This document shows positions 16,464-25,126 of a stretch of 64,000 nt of DNA, in pieces. The notes under the pieces are model-generated. The model did no database searches and was not told the origin of the DNA. It saw only the letters and a list, made by a program, of their open reading frames with translations. The position numbers were made by a program, and so were the translations under genes. The stretch spans positions 1 to 64,000 of the forward strand of contig JAUNOS010000003.1 of assembly GCA_030537075.1 (NCBI GenBank), read 5' to 3'. Every line of letters begins with the position of its first letter. The stretch's first letter is position 1. The DNA comes from Candidatus Saccharimonadota bacterium. Its GTDB lineage: Bacteria > Patescibacteriota > Saccharimonadia > Saccharimonadales > Saccharimonadaceae.

Positions 16464-17795
16464 ATGGATGGTTCAGCATTCTTGTTTCTGGTGACATTTT
16501 TCGCCCGGGCAGGTGGTGGCGGCTCTGACAGCGGTGGTGTCGAGCTTATGGCACTGCCTGGATTGGCGGCAGCTGGCGTGGCGGGACTTGTTCGGAAGAA
16601 GACCGGCTCAAAGCTCGCCGGCATCATGGTTGGCGTGGCAGCCGGCACGGTGGTGAGCGCGCTGTATCTGCTGGGTGGCTTGTTTTGGTTCTTGTTTGCG
16701 CTTGTTTCGGTGATTATCGGTGCTCCAGCTGGCGCCTTTGCTGATAAGCTTAGCCGCTGGCGAGGAAATAGCCAGGCGGCGAAGTTAGTGGCTCAAAAAG
16801 CAGCCGCTGGCGATGGGATGTGGGATCAGCAGCAGATTATTCAGCATGCCACGACGGTATTTCATCGGTTCCAGTATGATTGGCAGCGCATGGACCTGAT
16901 GTCGATAAAGCAATACACGACCACTGAATATGCGAAACACGTCGGACTGATGCTCTATGCGATGCAGCAGATGGGGCGGGTCAACCGCATGGGGCAGGCT
17001 ACTGTCTCTGAAGCCCTGCTTACTGGGGCGCATGATGATGTCGATGATGGCCGAGATAGTGTGAGTATCGGGTTTGTTGCGCAGGCAAAGGATGAGCTTG
17101 TCGAAGTCGCATCGGGCAAGGTACTGCGGACTGACACGGCGGAATTTGGTGAACAGTGGCACTTTAGGCGCTCGGGCCAGACATGGCTCCTGAGTGGCAT
17201 CGACCAAAGCACCGAAGATCCTTCGCAGCTTATGCAACCTCTGCAGCAGTTTGCTCATCATTATGGCATGTATTATAGTCCTGACTGGGGAAATTTACTC
17301 CTGCCGACGCGCGGTCAGTTATTTAAGCGAGGCTTTGGCGGGGCTGATATCAATAACCACATCATCGGGTTTTGGACTGGCGACCTCTTAGTGCAGCTTT
17401 ACACCTATCGCACTATCGACAGTGGCAGTCCGCGAGATCACTACATTGTCGGGCAGGTGGTTCTGCCAAAGTCCTATGGCGGTATCCTGGTGGAGCGGCG
17501 TGATGGGCTACTAAAGGGTCGCTTGATGGTACCGCGCGGCTATAAAAAGGTGACGCTAGAGTGGGGTGATTTTCATACCAAGTATCACGTTTATGCTACG
17601 CAGGAAAATATGGTCACAAGTTTTGAGCTGCTGAATCCGGCCTTTATGGCCTGGTTATACGACCGCGATATCAAGGTCAATATCGAGGTGGTTGATACGG
17701 TGGTGTACCTGTATGCAAAAATAAAAGCGGGCGAGCAGCGATATGAAGATATGATGACGATTTTACAGCGAGCGTATAAAGAACTAAAGATGTAG
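16464..17795 (+). CDS. Tim44-like domain membrane protein
   Basis: This 443-residue protein has a short N-terminal hydrophobic stretch, a Gly/Ser-rich stretch, and two further hydrophobic segments near residues 50-95. A soluble domain at about 120-255 (IIQHATTVFHRFQYDWQRMD, then WHFRRSGQTWLLSGI) resembles the Tim44-like/NTF2-like fold. The C-terminal half resembles bacterial DUF3137-type proteins but with lower certainty. TACAAT (16452-16457) ends 6 bases before the ATG, giving a likely leaderless message. The galU start follows 9 bases after the stop and has its own Shine-Dalgarno, so the two are probably cotranscribed. The function is unknown. Confidence 0.6.
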   Translation: MDGSAFLFLVTFFARAGGGGSDSGGVELMALPGLAAAGVAGLVRKKTGSKLAGIMVGVAAGTVVSALYLLGGLFWFLFALVSVIIGAPAGAFADKLSRWRGNSQAAKLVAQKAAAGDGMWDQQQIIQHATTVFHRFQYDWQRMDLMSIKQYTTTEYAKHVGLMLYAMQQMGRVNRMGQATVSEALLTGAHDDVDDGRDSVSIGFVAQAKDELVEVASGKVLRTDTAEFGEQWHFRRSGQTWLLSGIDQSTEDPSQLMQPLQQFAHHYGMYYSPDWGNLLLPTRGQLFKRGFGGADINNHIIGFWTGDLLVQLYTYRTIDSGSPRDHYIVGQVVLPKSYGGILVERRDGLLKGRLMVPRGYKKVTLEWGDFHTKYHVYATQENMVTSFELLNPAFMAWLYDRDIKVNIEVVDTVVYLYAKIKAGEQRYEDMMTILQRAYKELKM

Positions 17796-17804
17796 GAGGA
17801 TAAA

Positions 17805-18632
17805 ATGATTACTAAAGCAGTTATTCCAGTGGCCGGGTGGGGAACGCGCATGTTGCCGATCACTAAATCAATCGAGAAATGCATGCTGCCGGTCGGCATG
17901 AAGCCGGTCATTGACTATGTGGTGCAAGATGTGCTGCGTGCCGGTGTGACGGATATTTATTTTGTGGTGGGCGAGCAGAGTACGCAAATTCAGAGTTATT
18001 ACCGCACAAATATTCAGCTGAACGATTATCTGAGGCGAGCGGGCAAAGAGGATAAGTTACCGATGGTGGCAGCACTGAAGGGGGCGAATATCCATTTCAT
18101 CACCCAGCCCAGTACTGGCGGCTATGGCACCAGTGTGCCAGTGGGGCTGGTAAGCGAATTTATCGAGGACGGCGAGTCGGCCTTCGTGATCATGGGCGAT
18201 CAGTTTTTCTGGCGGCGAGATGGCGGATCGAATGCAGCTGATCTGGCCCGATTAGTGGCGGAGCGAGGCTTGACGGCTGGGCTTTTAGGTAATCCAGTGG
18301 AGGATGATTTCATCCCATTGACTGGGGTGATAGAAAAAGATAGCGAGGGGAACTTCGTACGCATCGTGGAAAAGCCGAAGCTAGAAGAGGCGCCAAGCAA
18401 CCTCAGCAACTCCAGTTTTTACGTCCTGCCAAAGGAGATTTTCGAGTTGGCGCGGACATTGCCAGCCAACCCGGTGCGCGGTGAATTTGAGCTGACTGAT
18501 GCCATCAACGCCTATGTGGCGGCAGGTGGTAAATTGGTGGTCGGCGAGGCGCAGGGTGATTACATGGAGTGTGGTTCGCCAAAGGGCTGGCTGAAGGCGA
18601 ATCGTGAAATGTTCGAGCTCCTCGGGCTGTAG
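17805..18632 (+). CDS. galU: UTP-glucose-1-phosphate uridylyltransferase
   Basis: This 275-residue enzyme makes UDP-glucose from glucose-1-phosphate and UTP for surface polysaccharides. The nucleotide-binding start is AVIPVAGWGTRMLPITKSIEKCMLPVG, with the G-G-T-R and catalytic lysine pattern. FIITQPS-like ITQPSTGGYGTSVPVGL and the VVEKP-type IVEKPKLEEAPSN block follow. Family identity is strong; closely related nucleotidyltransferases for other sugars cannot be excluded. TAGGAGG lies 7 bases before the ATG. Confidence 0.88.
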   Translation: MITKAVIPVAGWGTRMLPITKSIEKCMLPVGMKPVIDYVVQDVLRAGVTDIYFVVGEQSTQIQSYYRTNIQLNDYLRRAGKEDKLPMVAALKGANIHFITQPSTGGYGTSVPVGLVSEFIEDGESAFVIMGDQFFWRRDGGSNAADLARLVAERGLTAGLLGNPVEDDFIPLTGVIEKDSEGNFVRIVEKPKLEEAPSNLSNSSFYVLPKEIFELARTLPANPVRGEFELTDAINAYVAAGGKLVVGEAQGDYMECGSPKGWLKANREMFELLGL

Positions 18633-18638
18633 GACCTT

Positions 18639-18667
18639 GCTTTTTGGGCGTGCCTCTGGTAAAATGA
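18639..18667 (+). promoter_or_regulatory. rplU promoter
   Basis: A TTGCTT hexamer, 17-base spacer and TAAAAT (ending about 18667). The rplU start lies about 30 bases downstream with an AAAGGAA Shine-Dalgarno, so this is a led message. Confidence 0.5.
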
Positions 18668-18699
18668 GACAGATTGAATAATTAATTTAAAGGAACGAA

Positions 18700-19005
18700 A
18701 TGAAAGCAGTCGTAAAAATCTCTGGCAAGCAGTATCTTGTTAGTGAAAAAGAGTCCCTCCTGGTGGATCTCCTCCCTGAAGGTACAAAAGAACTCGCCCT
18801 CGACGCACTTTTGGTAGTGGATGGCGATAAAACGAAAGTCGGCACCCCAACGGTCAAGGGTGTAGTGGTAAAGGCGAAGGTCGTCGAAGATGAGGTGAAG
18901 GGCGATAAGCTCCGCATCATTCGCTACAAATCAAAAAAGCGTGTCCACAAAGAAATGGGTCACCGCCAGAAGTACACGAAGATTCAGATTACGTCTATCA
19001 AATAG
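18700..19005 (+). CDS. rplU: Large ribosomal subunit protein bL21
   Basis: A 101-residue protein with the bL21 pattern: KAVVKISGKQYLVSEKESLLVD at the N-terminus, the VVKAKVVEDEVKGDKLRIIRYKSKKRVHKEMGHRQ block and the ...TKIQITSI end. bL21 binds 23S rRNA in the large subunit. In most bacteria rpmA (bL27) follows directly; here a strong terminator follows instead and no bL27 gene is in the window. Confidence 0.93.
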   Translation: MKAVVKISGKQYLVSEKESLLVDLLPEGTKELALDALLVVDGDKTKVGTPTVKGVVVKAKVVEDEVKGDKLRIIRYKSKKRVHKEMGHRQKYTKIQITSIK

Positions 19006-19030
19006 GCTATCGTTCCTTCGTTACATTAGT

Positions 19031-19061
19031 AGTCGCTCCGCCATGGAGCGACTATTTTTTT
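19031..19061 (+). terminator. Strong terminator after rplU
   Basis: AGTCGCTCC (19031-19039) and GGAGCGACT (19045-19053) form a perfect 9-bp stem with a 5-base loop, then A and seven T. Confidence 0.92.
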
Positions 19062-19129
19062 GCGGTTCTCGTACATTGTGATACAATAAAACTAATGCTA
19101 TATAGTTATAGGGTAGCGAGGAGATAAAC

Positions 19130-20320
19130 ATGTCAGCACAATTCGCAGGGGAACATATCAAACGCAAAACCATCATCGGTATCATCATCGTGGTGCTTTT
19201 GGTGATAGGCGGGGGCATCGCAGCAGTATATGCGTTGCGTAGTTTGGGCGGTAACGATAAGACCGCACAGACCCCATCGCCATCATACCAGCGACGACCA
19301 CTCGCCACGGCTGATACGCCGCAGCGTAGTGTTGACGAGGAGCGCAGTGACACGGGTACTTCACAACGCGAAGACACCGCGACATCCGATAAGCCAGCTG
19401 CCGACTCGTCGACATCAGGCCAGCAAGCTCAAGGCGGCGGCTCGCAGTCATCAAAGCCGGGGGCTCCTGCGGTTCCTGCGCCAAAAAAGAAGCCTCAGCG
19501 TCCAGGTACCCCAGCTACGCCAGGGGTGCCACCTCATCGACCAGCGCCGTCACCGACACCTGTGCCGCCGCCAGTACCGCAGCCGCAGCCAACACCTCCT
19601 ATTCCTTCACCAAACTTCACTCAGGCGCAGGCAGAGATTCCTGGCTGGCGCATCGACTTCTTTGATGGATTTAACAAGCCGATCGAACAGACGCAGTGGG
19701 AGCGTTATGGATGGGGAGATCCACCGGTTGGTCACGGCGCCATGGGAGTGATGTCGCAGCGTAACTCGTTCACGCGTGATGGCAAGCTCGTTATCCGCAC
19801 TCAATACGAGAATGGCCAGTGGAGCACTGGTGGTGCGGGTTCGACAAATGTCTTTACTGCATCGCGCGGTCGCTGGGAAGTTCGTGCAAAGTTCCCACGT
19901 GCTAAGGGTATCGGCTATGCATTCTTGCTATGGCCACAAGATCAGGGTTGGCCGCCAGAGGTTGACTTTGCCGAAGGGCGCGTCAATGGCCCGCAGGTGA
20001 TGGGTGTCTACCACTGGGATCCAGATAATAAGCAAGCGCACCGCTTCTTTGATAATAACGACATGCAGGGATGGCATACCTACGGCGTGATCGTTGAGAA
20101 GGACCATATCATCTTTACCTTTGATGGCAAGGAGTGGGGGCGTATCGACCATCCGAACGTGACGGATAAGCAAATGTTTGTTGGCTTCCAGGCTGGCGCT
20201 ATGGATCCAAAGGGCTGGCAGCGCAACACCGAGACAGTTGACAATGGCGTGCCAGGACCACTGACACCAGCGATTGCTGATATCGAAATCGATTACGTTG
20301 CGCACTACGTTCGCCGCTAG
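19130..20320 (+). CDS. Membrane-anchored GH16-like glycoside hydrolase
   Basis: This 396-residue protein has an N-terminal anchor (TIIGIIIVVLLVIGGGIAAVY) at about 14-35. A low-complexity linker rich in Pro, Ser, Thr and Gln runs to about residue 160, followed by a catalytic domain of some 230 residues. The domain has the GH16 active-site pattern E277-V-D279-F-A-E282 (ExDxxE: nucleophile and acid/base glutamates). Surrounding features fit the beta-jelly-roll family (DFFDGFN, GRWEVRAKFPRA, WHTYGV). GH16 enzymes cut beta-1,3/1,4-glucans and related galactans. An outward-facing enzyme on a stalk would suit an epibiont acting on its own or a host's surface polysaccharide. The substrate is unknown. 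It starts after a GAGGAG Shine-Dalgarno. Confidence 0.82.
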   Translation: MSAQFAGEHIKRKTIIGIIIVVLLVIGGGIAAVYALRSLGGNDKTAQTPSPSYQRRPLATADTPQRSVDEERSDTGTSQREDTATSDKPAADSSTSGQQAQGGGSQSSKPGAPAVPAPKKKPQRPGTPATPGVPPHRPAPSPTPVPPPVPQPQPTPPIPSPNFTQAQAEIPGWRIDFFDGFNKPIEQTQWERYGWGDPPVGHGAMGVMSQRNSFTRDGKLVIRTQYENGQWSTGGAGSTNVFTASRGRWEVRAKFPRAKGIGYAFLLWPQDQGWPPEVDFAEGRVNGPQVMGVYHWDPDNKQAHRFFDNNDMQGWHTYGVIVEKDHIIFTFDGKEWGRIDHPNVTDKQMFVGFQAGAMDPKGWQRNTETVDNGVPGPLTPAIADIEIDYVAHYVRR

Positions 20321-20388
20321 AAAACCCTGTCTTATTCGCGTAGCGACCAGCGGGTGTGCTATAATGGAGTAAGCAAAAGGGGTATTTG

Positions 20389-21156
20389 ATGACAAGCATT
20401 ATTGCGATTACGAACCAAAAAGGTGGTGTTGGTAAGACGACGACGAGTGTCAATCTAGCGTATTTTCTAGCAAAAGCAGGCAAAAAGACTTTGCTGGTTG
20501 ACTTTGATCCACAGGGAAACGCGACAAGTGGCCTAGGGATTGACAAGCAGCAACTCGGTGCAACCATGACAGAGGTGATCACCGGGCAGATACCGATGGA
20601 AAATGTGATTTTGCCCACCGACTTTAAGCGGCTCTTTTTGGCGCCGTCAACACCACACCTTGCAAACACCGAGGTGGAGCTGGCGCAGGCTGAAGGACGA
20701 TTTGTACGCTTGCGTCGGGCACTCGAGAAGCTAGAGGGGTATGACTATATTATCATCGATAGCCCTCCTAGCCTCAGCCTCCTCACGGTTAATGGGCTGA
20801 TCGCGGCGCGTTATGTACTTATTCCGGTGCAGGCCGAGTTCTATGCGCTGGAGGGAATGGGGCAGCTTATCGAGACGATGAAATTGATCCGTAAGGGGCT
20901 CAACCCGCAGCTGGAGATTCTCGGTGTATTGCCAACCATGATGGATTCGCGAACAACTCTGTCGGGGCAGGTGCATGATGAAATTAAAAAGCATTTTCCC
21001 GATAGGATCTTTAAGACGACGATCCCGCGAAATATCCGCCTCGCCGAGGCGCCAAGTCATGGGGTGCCCGTGGGTGATTATGATCGATTTTCAAAGGGCG
21101 CGCGTGCCTATAAGTTGCTAACGAAAGAGGTGATGGAAAGGATTGGTGAGGCGTGA
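20389..21156 (+). CDS. parA: ParA/Soj chromosome-partitioning ATPase
   Basis: A 255-residue deviant Walker ATPase that drives segregation with ParB. The deviant P-loop KGGVGKTTT is near residue 11, Walker A' is LLVDFDPQGNATSGLG, and Walker B-type is YIIIDSPPSLSLLTVNGL. The C-terminal IPRNIRLAEAPSHG motif is the Soj signature. The ATG at 20389 follows an AAAAGGGG block. The last four bases overlap the parB GTG start. Confidence 0.94.
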   Translation: MTSIIAITNQKGGVGKTTTSVNLAYFLAKAGKKTLLVDFDPQGNATSGLGIDKQQLGATMTEVITGQIPMENVILPTDFKRLFLAPSTPHLANTEVELAQAEGRFVRLRRALEKLEGYDYIIIDSPPSLSLLTVNGLIAARYVLIPVQAEFYALEGMGQLIETMKLIRKGLNPQLEILGVLPTMMDSRTTLSGQVHDEIKKHFPDRIFKTTIPRNIRLAEAPSHGVPVGDYDRFSKGARAYKLLTKEVMERIGEA

Positions 21157-22001
21157 AAAAGGGTTTAGGGAGAGGCTTTGATTCACTTATTCCGACAAAT
21201 TTGTTGAACGAGGCATTTGATCCAACGGCGCAGCAGGATGGCAAGATGTCTCAGCTTGTAGAGATCCCGCTAGGCGATATTGAGCCCGATAAAGAGCAGC
21301 CACGTCGGTTTTTTGACGAGGAGGCACATGGCGTCGTGCAGCCTATCGTGGTGACGCCGCACCAGGGAAGTTACACGATTGTCGCTGGTGAGCGACGTTG
21401 GCGTGCAGCTGCGTTAGCGGGCCTGACGACCATCCCGTGCATTGTCCGCAGCCTAAATGATCAGCATCGTCTGGAGGTGTCGCTGATAGAAAATCTGCAG
21501 CGTCGTGACCTGAACGCACTGGAAACAGCCACGGCCTACATGAAGCTGCGCGACCAGTTTAACATGACTCTGGAAGAAATTGGCCAGCGGGTAGGCGGCA
21601 AATCAGTGAGCGCAGTGAGTAACACATTACGCCTCCTTAAGCTTCCGCAGTCCATTCAAAAGGCACTGTTTGACAATCAGATCTCTGAAGGACAAGCGCG
21701 ACCGCTGGTGGGTTTGCCAGAGGAGGTGGCGCAGGATCTGATGGAGCGCACGATCAAAGAGGGCTGGAGCGTGCGAAAGATTGAGCAAATGATCACGCTG
21801 TGGAAGCAGGAGCGAAACAAGAGTCCGTACGAGACGAAAAAGCCGCTACTGGAGAAGCCGCATGCCGAGTCGGTGGCGCGGCTGTCGAAGCGGCTGGGAG
21901 CGGAAATTAAGGTGCGGACGAACACCAAGGGCGCAGGGCAGATCGTTATCCCGTTTAAGAATAAACTTGATTTTGAGCGTATCCGCGATCTTATCGGCTA
22001 A
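21153..22001 (+). CDS. parB: ParB/Spo0J partition protein with shortened N-domain
   Basis: A 282-residue DNA-binding CTPase-family protein for parS loading. The start is GTG in a GTGA overlap with parA. KKGLGRGFDSLIP is the usual opening; GERRWRAAALAG (from 79) is the CTP/arginine-rich motif; LIENLQRRDLNALETA and the helix-turn-helix region GQRVGGKSVSAVSNTLRLLKLP follow. Between FDEEA (54-58) and HGVVQPIVV (59-) about ten residues present in other ParB proteins (the LxxLxxSIxx helix) are absent, in frame. No canonical parS site was seen in the window. Confidence 0.92.
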   Translation: MKKGLGRGFDSLIPTNLLNEAFDPTAQQDGKMSQLVEIPLGDIEPDKEQPRRFFDEEAHGVVQPIVVTPHQGSYTIVAGERRWRAAALAGLTTIPCIVRSLNDQHRLEVSLIENLQRRDLNALETATAYMKLRDQFNMTLEEIGQRVGGKSVSAVSNTLRLLKLPQSIQKALFDNQISEGQARPLVGLPEEVAQDLMERTIKEGWSVRKIEQMITLWKQERNKSPYETKKPLLEKPHAESVARLSKRLGAEIKVRTNTKGAGQIVIPFKNKLDFERIRDLIG

Positions 22002-22603
22002 AAGCCGCGGATTTTGGTGAATGGAAATATCCGCATCGATACCGGTCCGACGACGTCGAACAGGGGAATGTTTCCCATGCAATTGCGTGAGTCGCAGGAA
22101 AAGTTGCCCTCGCGATTATCGCCCATCACGAAGAGTGTTCCTTCGCTGACTGTGGTGTCTACGGTGCCAGCTGTTGGCTGCTTCGGCTCATTTTTGGCGA
22201 CGGTTGTATCGGGATTAAAGCCATTGGGGTGTTCGGTATTGTAGACGGTCGTGACGCCATCCTTGACCGTGACGCGCTCGCCGGCAAAGGCGATGACTCG
22301 CTTGACGATATATTCCTCATGGCCGAGAGTGCTGTTGTAGTGAGGATTTTTGAATACGATCACCTGACCGCGCTCCGGGATGTAGGGTTTGTTTTGGATA
22401 CGGGCGATAGTGACCGGTAGGCGATTGACGATGAGTCGGTCATTGGTGAACATCGTATTTTCCATGCTCGGCCCCTGTACGGCAAAGCTGCGGAAGACGA
22501 AGGTGTTGATCAGGATGGTACCGATGACAACACCGATGATAAAAATGACCAAGCCAAAGCTATCTCGTAGTCGCGGATGTCGATCCATAAATGTTGCGTC
22601 CAT
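21998..22603 (-). CDS. lepB: Signal peptidase I
   Basis: This 201-residue membrane protease cleaves Sec signal peptides. One membrane anchor (LVIFIIGVVIGTILINTFVF) is followed by box B FAVQGPSMENTM with the catalytic serine. Box D YIVKRVIAFAGERVTVKDG carries the catalytic lysine, and box E is the later FVMGDNREGNFSCDSR. I chose the ATG at 22603 because an upstream ATG at 22612 lies inside the -10 box (TATAAT, 22616-22611); this leaves a 7-base gap and a leaderless message. It converges on parB with a four-base overlap. Confidence 0.92.
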   Translation of the reverse strand: MDATFMDRHPRLRDSFGLVIFIIGVVIGTILINTFVFRSFAVQGPSMENTMFTNDRLIVNRLPVTIARIQNKPYIPERGQVIVFKNPHYNSTLGHEEYIVKRVIAFAGERVTVKDGVTTVYNTEHPNGFNPDTTVAKNEPKQPTAGTVDTTVSEGTLFVMGDNREGNFSCDSRNCMGNIPLFDVVGPVSMRIFPFTKIRGF

Positions 22604-22673
22604 TTCTCCCATTATACTTTGTTTTCTTACGAAAAACAAAAGCAGGACACGACTGGCTGTGGTATAATTGGTA

Positions 22674-24329
22674 GTGGTGAAAAGTTCGAAACGAAATGCA
22701 GTAGATGGGTTTGCGCCACGTCGTGTTGAGCGCACTGCTCTTGATCGTCCTCGACCACAGAGTGATGGCATGGCGACGACGGCGCCGCTCGGGCGAAGTG
22801 GTAGTGCTTTAGGGCGCTCTGATCAGTCAGACCGTCCGCTTACCAGTGCAGGGAGTGAGACGTCGCAGTCGATGCGGCAAGACATCGGTAGTTCATTGCG
22901 CGATATTGATGCGACAAAGCCAGTCAGTCCTCGCGAGAAGCGAAAAAAACATCGCAAGAAGCGTCGCTGGGTCAGGATAGCAATCATCACGGTTATTGTG
23001 CTTATCTTGGCGGTCGCCGGATACCTTGGCTACAAGGCGTGGAGTGCTGTCGGTCAGGTGTTTAAAGGTGGTAACCTTGTCGATCTCTTTCATAGCCAGC
23101 CACTGAAGACCGATGCGCATGGCCGCAGTAATCTCCTTATCGTTGGTACCACTGATGAGGATCCGAGCCGTGGCAGTGGACACCTCACGGATTCCATCAT
23201 GATAGTCAGTATTGATCAAAAGAAGCACGATGCCTATATGTTCAGCATCCCGCGCGACCTTTACGTGCGCTTTGAGCGTACCTGCATCTCTGGTATGGCC
23301 GGTAAGATTAACGAATATTTTGCCTGTTCTGCCCAGGGTGATTCTGAAGAAGCAGAGCGTCAGCGCATGGACGCAACCCGCGAATTTATCGGCAAGATCG
23401 TGGGGATGGATATCCAATATGTGGCGCATGTCAATTCACTGGTCATCCGTGATGCAGTGAACGCAGTCGGTGGTGTGACAGTGGATGTGCAGAGTGATGA
23501 CGGGAGTCCTGGTGTGCAGGACTGGGCGGCTGATTTTCTCTGTAAAGAAAAGGGCATTACTGCGGCAGAACGAAAGCAGCGTTGTCCTCGTGGCCACTAT
23601 ATTGATTTTCCAAATGGCCCGAAGGAAATGAACGGCGAGCAGGCTCTCTGGTTCTCGCGTGCTCGAGGTACGTTTGGTGGCTATGGCTTGCGCGGCTCGA
23701 ACTTCGCTCGTGAGAAAAACCAGCAACTGGTGCTAACGGCGCTGAAGACAAAGGCGACGTCGAGCGGTACACTGACTGATATCGGGAAGGTCTCAGCCCT
23801 CATCGATGCTATGGGTAAAAATCTCCGCACTAATATCGAGGCAAAGGAGATTCGTACTATCATGGATGTCGCCGCGAAGATGGACGACAGTAAGGTTCAT
23901 CGTCTGAGCTTTATTGAGGAGGGCAATGTTCTCATGGGCTCGGGTACTATCGGCGGCTCGAGCATTGTGCAGCCGACTGCTGGCCTGCATGACTATAGTG
24001 CCATCCGCGCCTTCCTGAAAGCAGAAATTTATGGTGATGCCTTTACGAAAGAGCGCGGCACTGTCGCAGTGCTGAATGGGAGCGGTATCGCTGGCGCTGC
24101 AAAAACTGAGGCTGACAAGCTGGGCGAGGCGGGCATCAAAGTCACTCAGGTCGGTAATGCGCCACGTTCATCAGGAAAATATACGATATATCAACTCGAG
24201 TCAGGCGCCAAGAAGCAGGCAACTGCGGCGAAGCTCAAGGAGTTGTTTGGCGTCCAGCCAACTCAGGGGATGCCATCAGGGGTGACGCCGCCAGCGGACA
24301 CTGACTTTCTGGTGATTATCGGTGTGTAA
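22674..24329 (+). CDS. LytR-CpsA-Psr (LCP) family protein with LytR C-terminal domain
   Basis: LCP enzymes attach wall polymers to peptidoglycan at the outer membrane face of the cytoplasmic membrane. A basic, Ser-rich cytoplasmic N-terminus of about 95 residues precedes one membrane segment (RIAIITVIVLILAVAGYLGY). The LCP core includes LLIVGTTDEDPS, SIMIVSIDQ, FSIPRDLYV, the VGGVTVDV block and WFSRARGTFGG...NFAREKNQQ, with the family arginines and aspartates. The end (GTVAVLNGSGIAGAAKTEADKL) is a LytR_C domain. The start is GTG, either 22674 or 22677, 5-8 bases after TATAAT (22663-22668), so probably leaderless. It is divergent from lepB. Confidence 0.9.
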   Translation: MVKSSKRNAVDGFAPRRVERTALDRPRPQSDGMATTAPLGRSGSALGRSDQSDRPLTSAGSETSQSMRQDIGSSLRDIDATKPVSPREKRKKHRKKRRWVRIAIITVIVLILAVAGYLGYKAWSAVGQVFKGGNLVDLFHSQPLKTDAHGRSNLLIVGTTDEDPSRGSGHLTDSIMIVSIDQKKHDAYMFSIPRDLYVRFERTCISGMAGKINEYFACSAQGDSEEAERQRMDATREFIGKIVGMDIQYVAHVNSLVIRDAVNAVGGVTVDVQSDDGSPGVQDWAADFLCKEKGITAAERKQRCPRGHYIDFPNGPKEMNGEQALWFSRARGTFGGYGLRGSNFAREKNQQLVLTALKTKATSSGTLTDIGKVSALIDAMGKNLRTNIEAKEIRTIMDVAAKMDDSKVHRLSFIEEGNVLMGSGTIGGSSIVQPTAGLHDYSAIRAFLKAEIYGDAFTKERGTVAVLNGSGIAGAAKTEADKLGEAGIKVTQVGNAPRSSGKYTIYQLESGAKKQATAAKLKELFGVQPTQGMPSGVTPPADTDFLVIIGV

Positions 24330-24351
24330 TTTGGTATAATAGGATACGTTT

Positions 24352-25122
24352 ATGGAGTTTTTAAAATCAGCCAAACAACGTTCTCTGCTAAGCACCATCG
24401 TGTACTATGTGCTTAATCTTGGCCTGGTCGGTGTCCTCTTCGCTATGTCGCAGACAGTGCAGTATCCTGCTGCGGCTATCATCCTCGTGCTGATGAGTAA
24501 GTGGCGTACACTTTTGGTGCGACCGAAGTTCTGGTGGACGAACATTCGAGCAAGCCTTGTCGATGTTATCGTAGGGCTGGGTGTCGTAGTGCTGATGTAC
24601 GCGCCGCAAGCTGATTTGTATCTGCAGGTGGGGCTGGCGGTGTTTTATGCGGTGTGGCTAATCATCCTGAAGCCTTTGTCAAAGCGCTGGCAAATGGCAT
24701 TTCAGGCGGCAGTCGCCCTTGTTATCGGCGTTTCAGCGCTCTTTGTCGTGTCTCATGACTGGCCAGCAGTAGTAGTGGTGGCGCTGGTTATGCTTATCGG
24801 CTACAGCACCGCGCGTCATTATCTGTCGACCTATGAGGAGGCGCACATCACGCTTCTAAGCGCCACTATGGCAGTTATCTTTGGTGAGCTTGGGTGGCTA
24901 GCGCATTACTGGACATTTGGCTATCCACTCCTTGGTATTAGTTCGCTAGCGCTGCCGCAGATCACCATTATCTTGCTCTGTGTGGCATTTTTGGCAGAGC
25001 GCGTCTACGTCTCGCATCGTCGTCGCGGGGCGGTGGTGCTACAAGATGTACTAGGGCCGGCCATCTTGGTATTCGCACTGATTTTGACGATGCTGATATT
25101 CCTTAACTCAGTGGAGATATGA
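24352..25122 (+). CDS. Polytopic membrane protein of unknown function
   Basis: This 256-residue protein is hydrophobic almost throughout, with about seven membrane segments and short charged loops (SKWRTLLVRPKFWW, KPLSKRWQ, ERVYVSHRRRG). I do not recognise the family. An extended -10 (TTGGTATAAT, hexamer 24335-24340) lies 11 bases before the ATG. It overlaps no neighbour but is only 4 bases from htrA, so the two are probably coexpressed. Confidence 0.6.
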   Translation: MEFLKSAKQRSLLSTIVYYVLNLGLVGVLFAMSQTVQYPAAAIILVLMSKWRTLLVRPKFWWTNIRASLVDVIVGLGVVVLMYAPQADLYLQVGLAVFYAVWLIILKPLSKRWQMAFQAAVALVIGVSALFVVSHDWPAVVVVALVMLIGYSTARHYLSTYEEAHITLLSATMAVIFGELGWLAHYWTFGYPLLGISSLALPQITIILLCVAFLAERVYVSHRRRGAVVLQDVLGPAILVFALILTMLIFLNSVEI

Positions 25123-25126
25123 TCCC

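Noticed and set aside
19230-19751. A 173-codon frame rich in Arg, His and Ser overlapping the GH16 linker
   Set aside because: It is an out-of-frame reading of the low-complexity linker; amino-acid composition is typical of a shadow frame.
22058-22085. Partial resemblance to a parS site (TGTTTC ... near the lepB C-terminus)
   Set aside because: Only the first half matches; the palindromic GAAACA half is missing and the site is inside lepB coding sequence.
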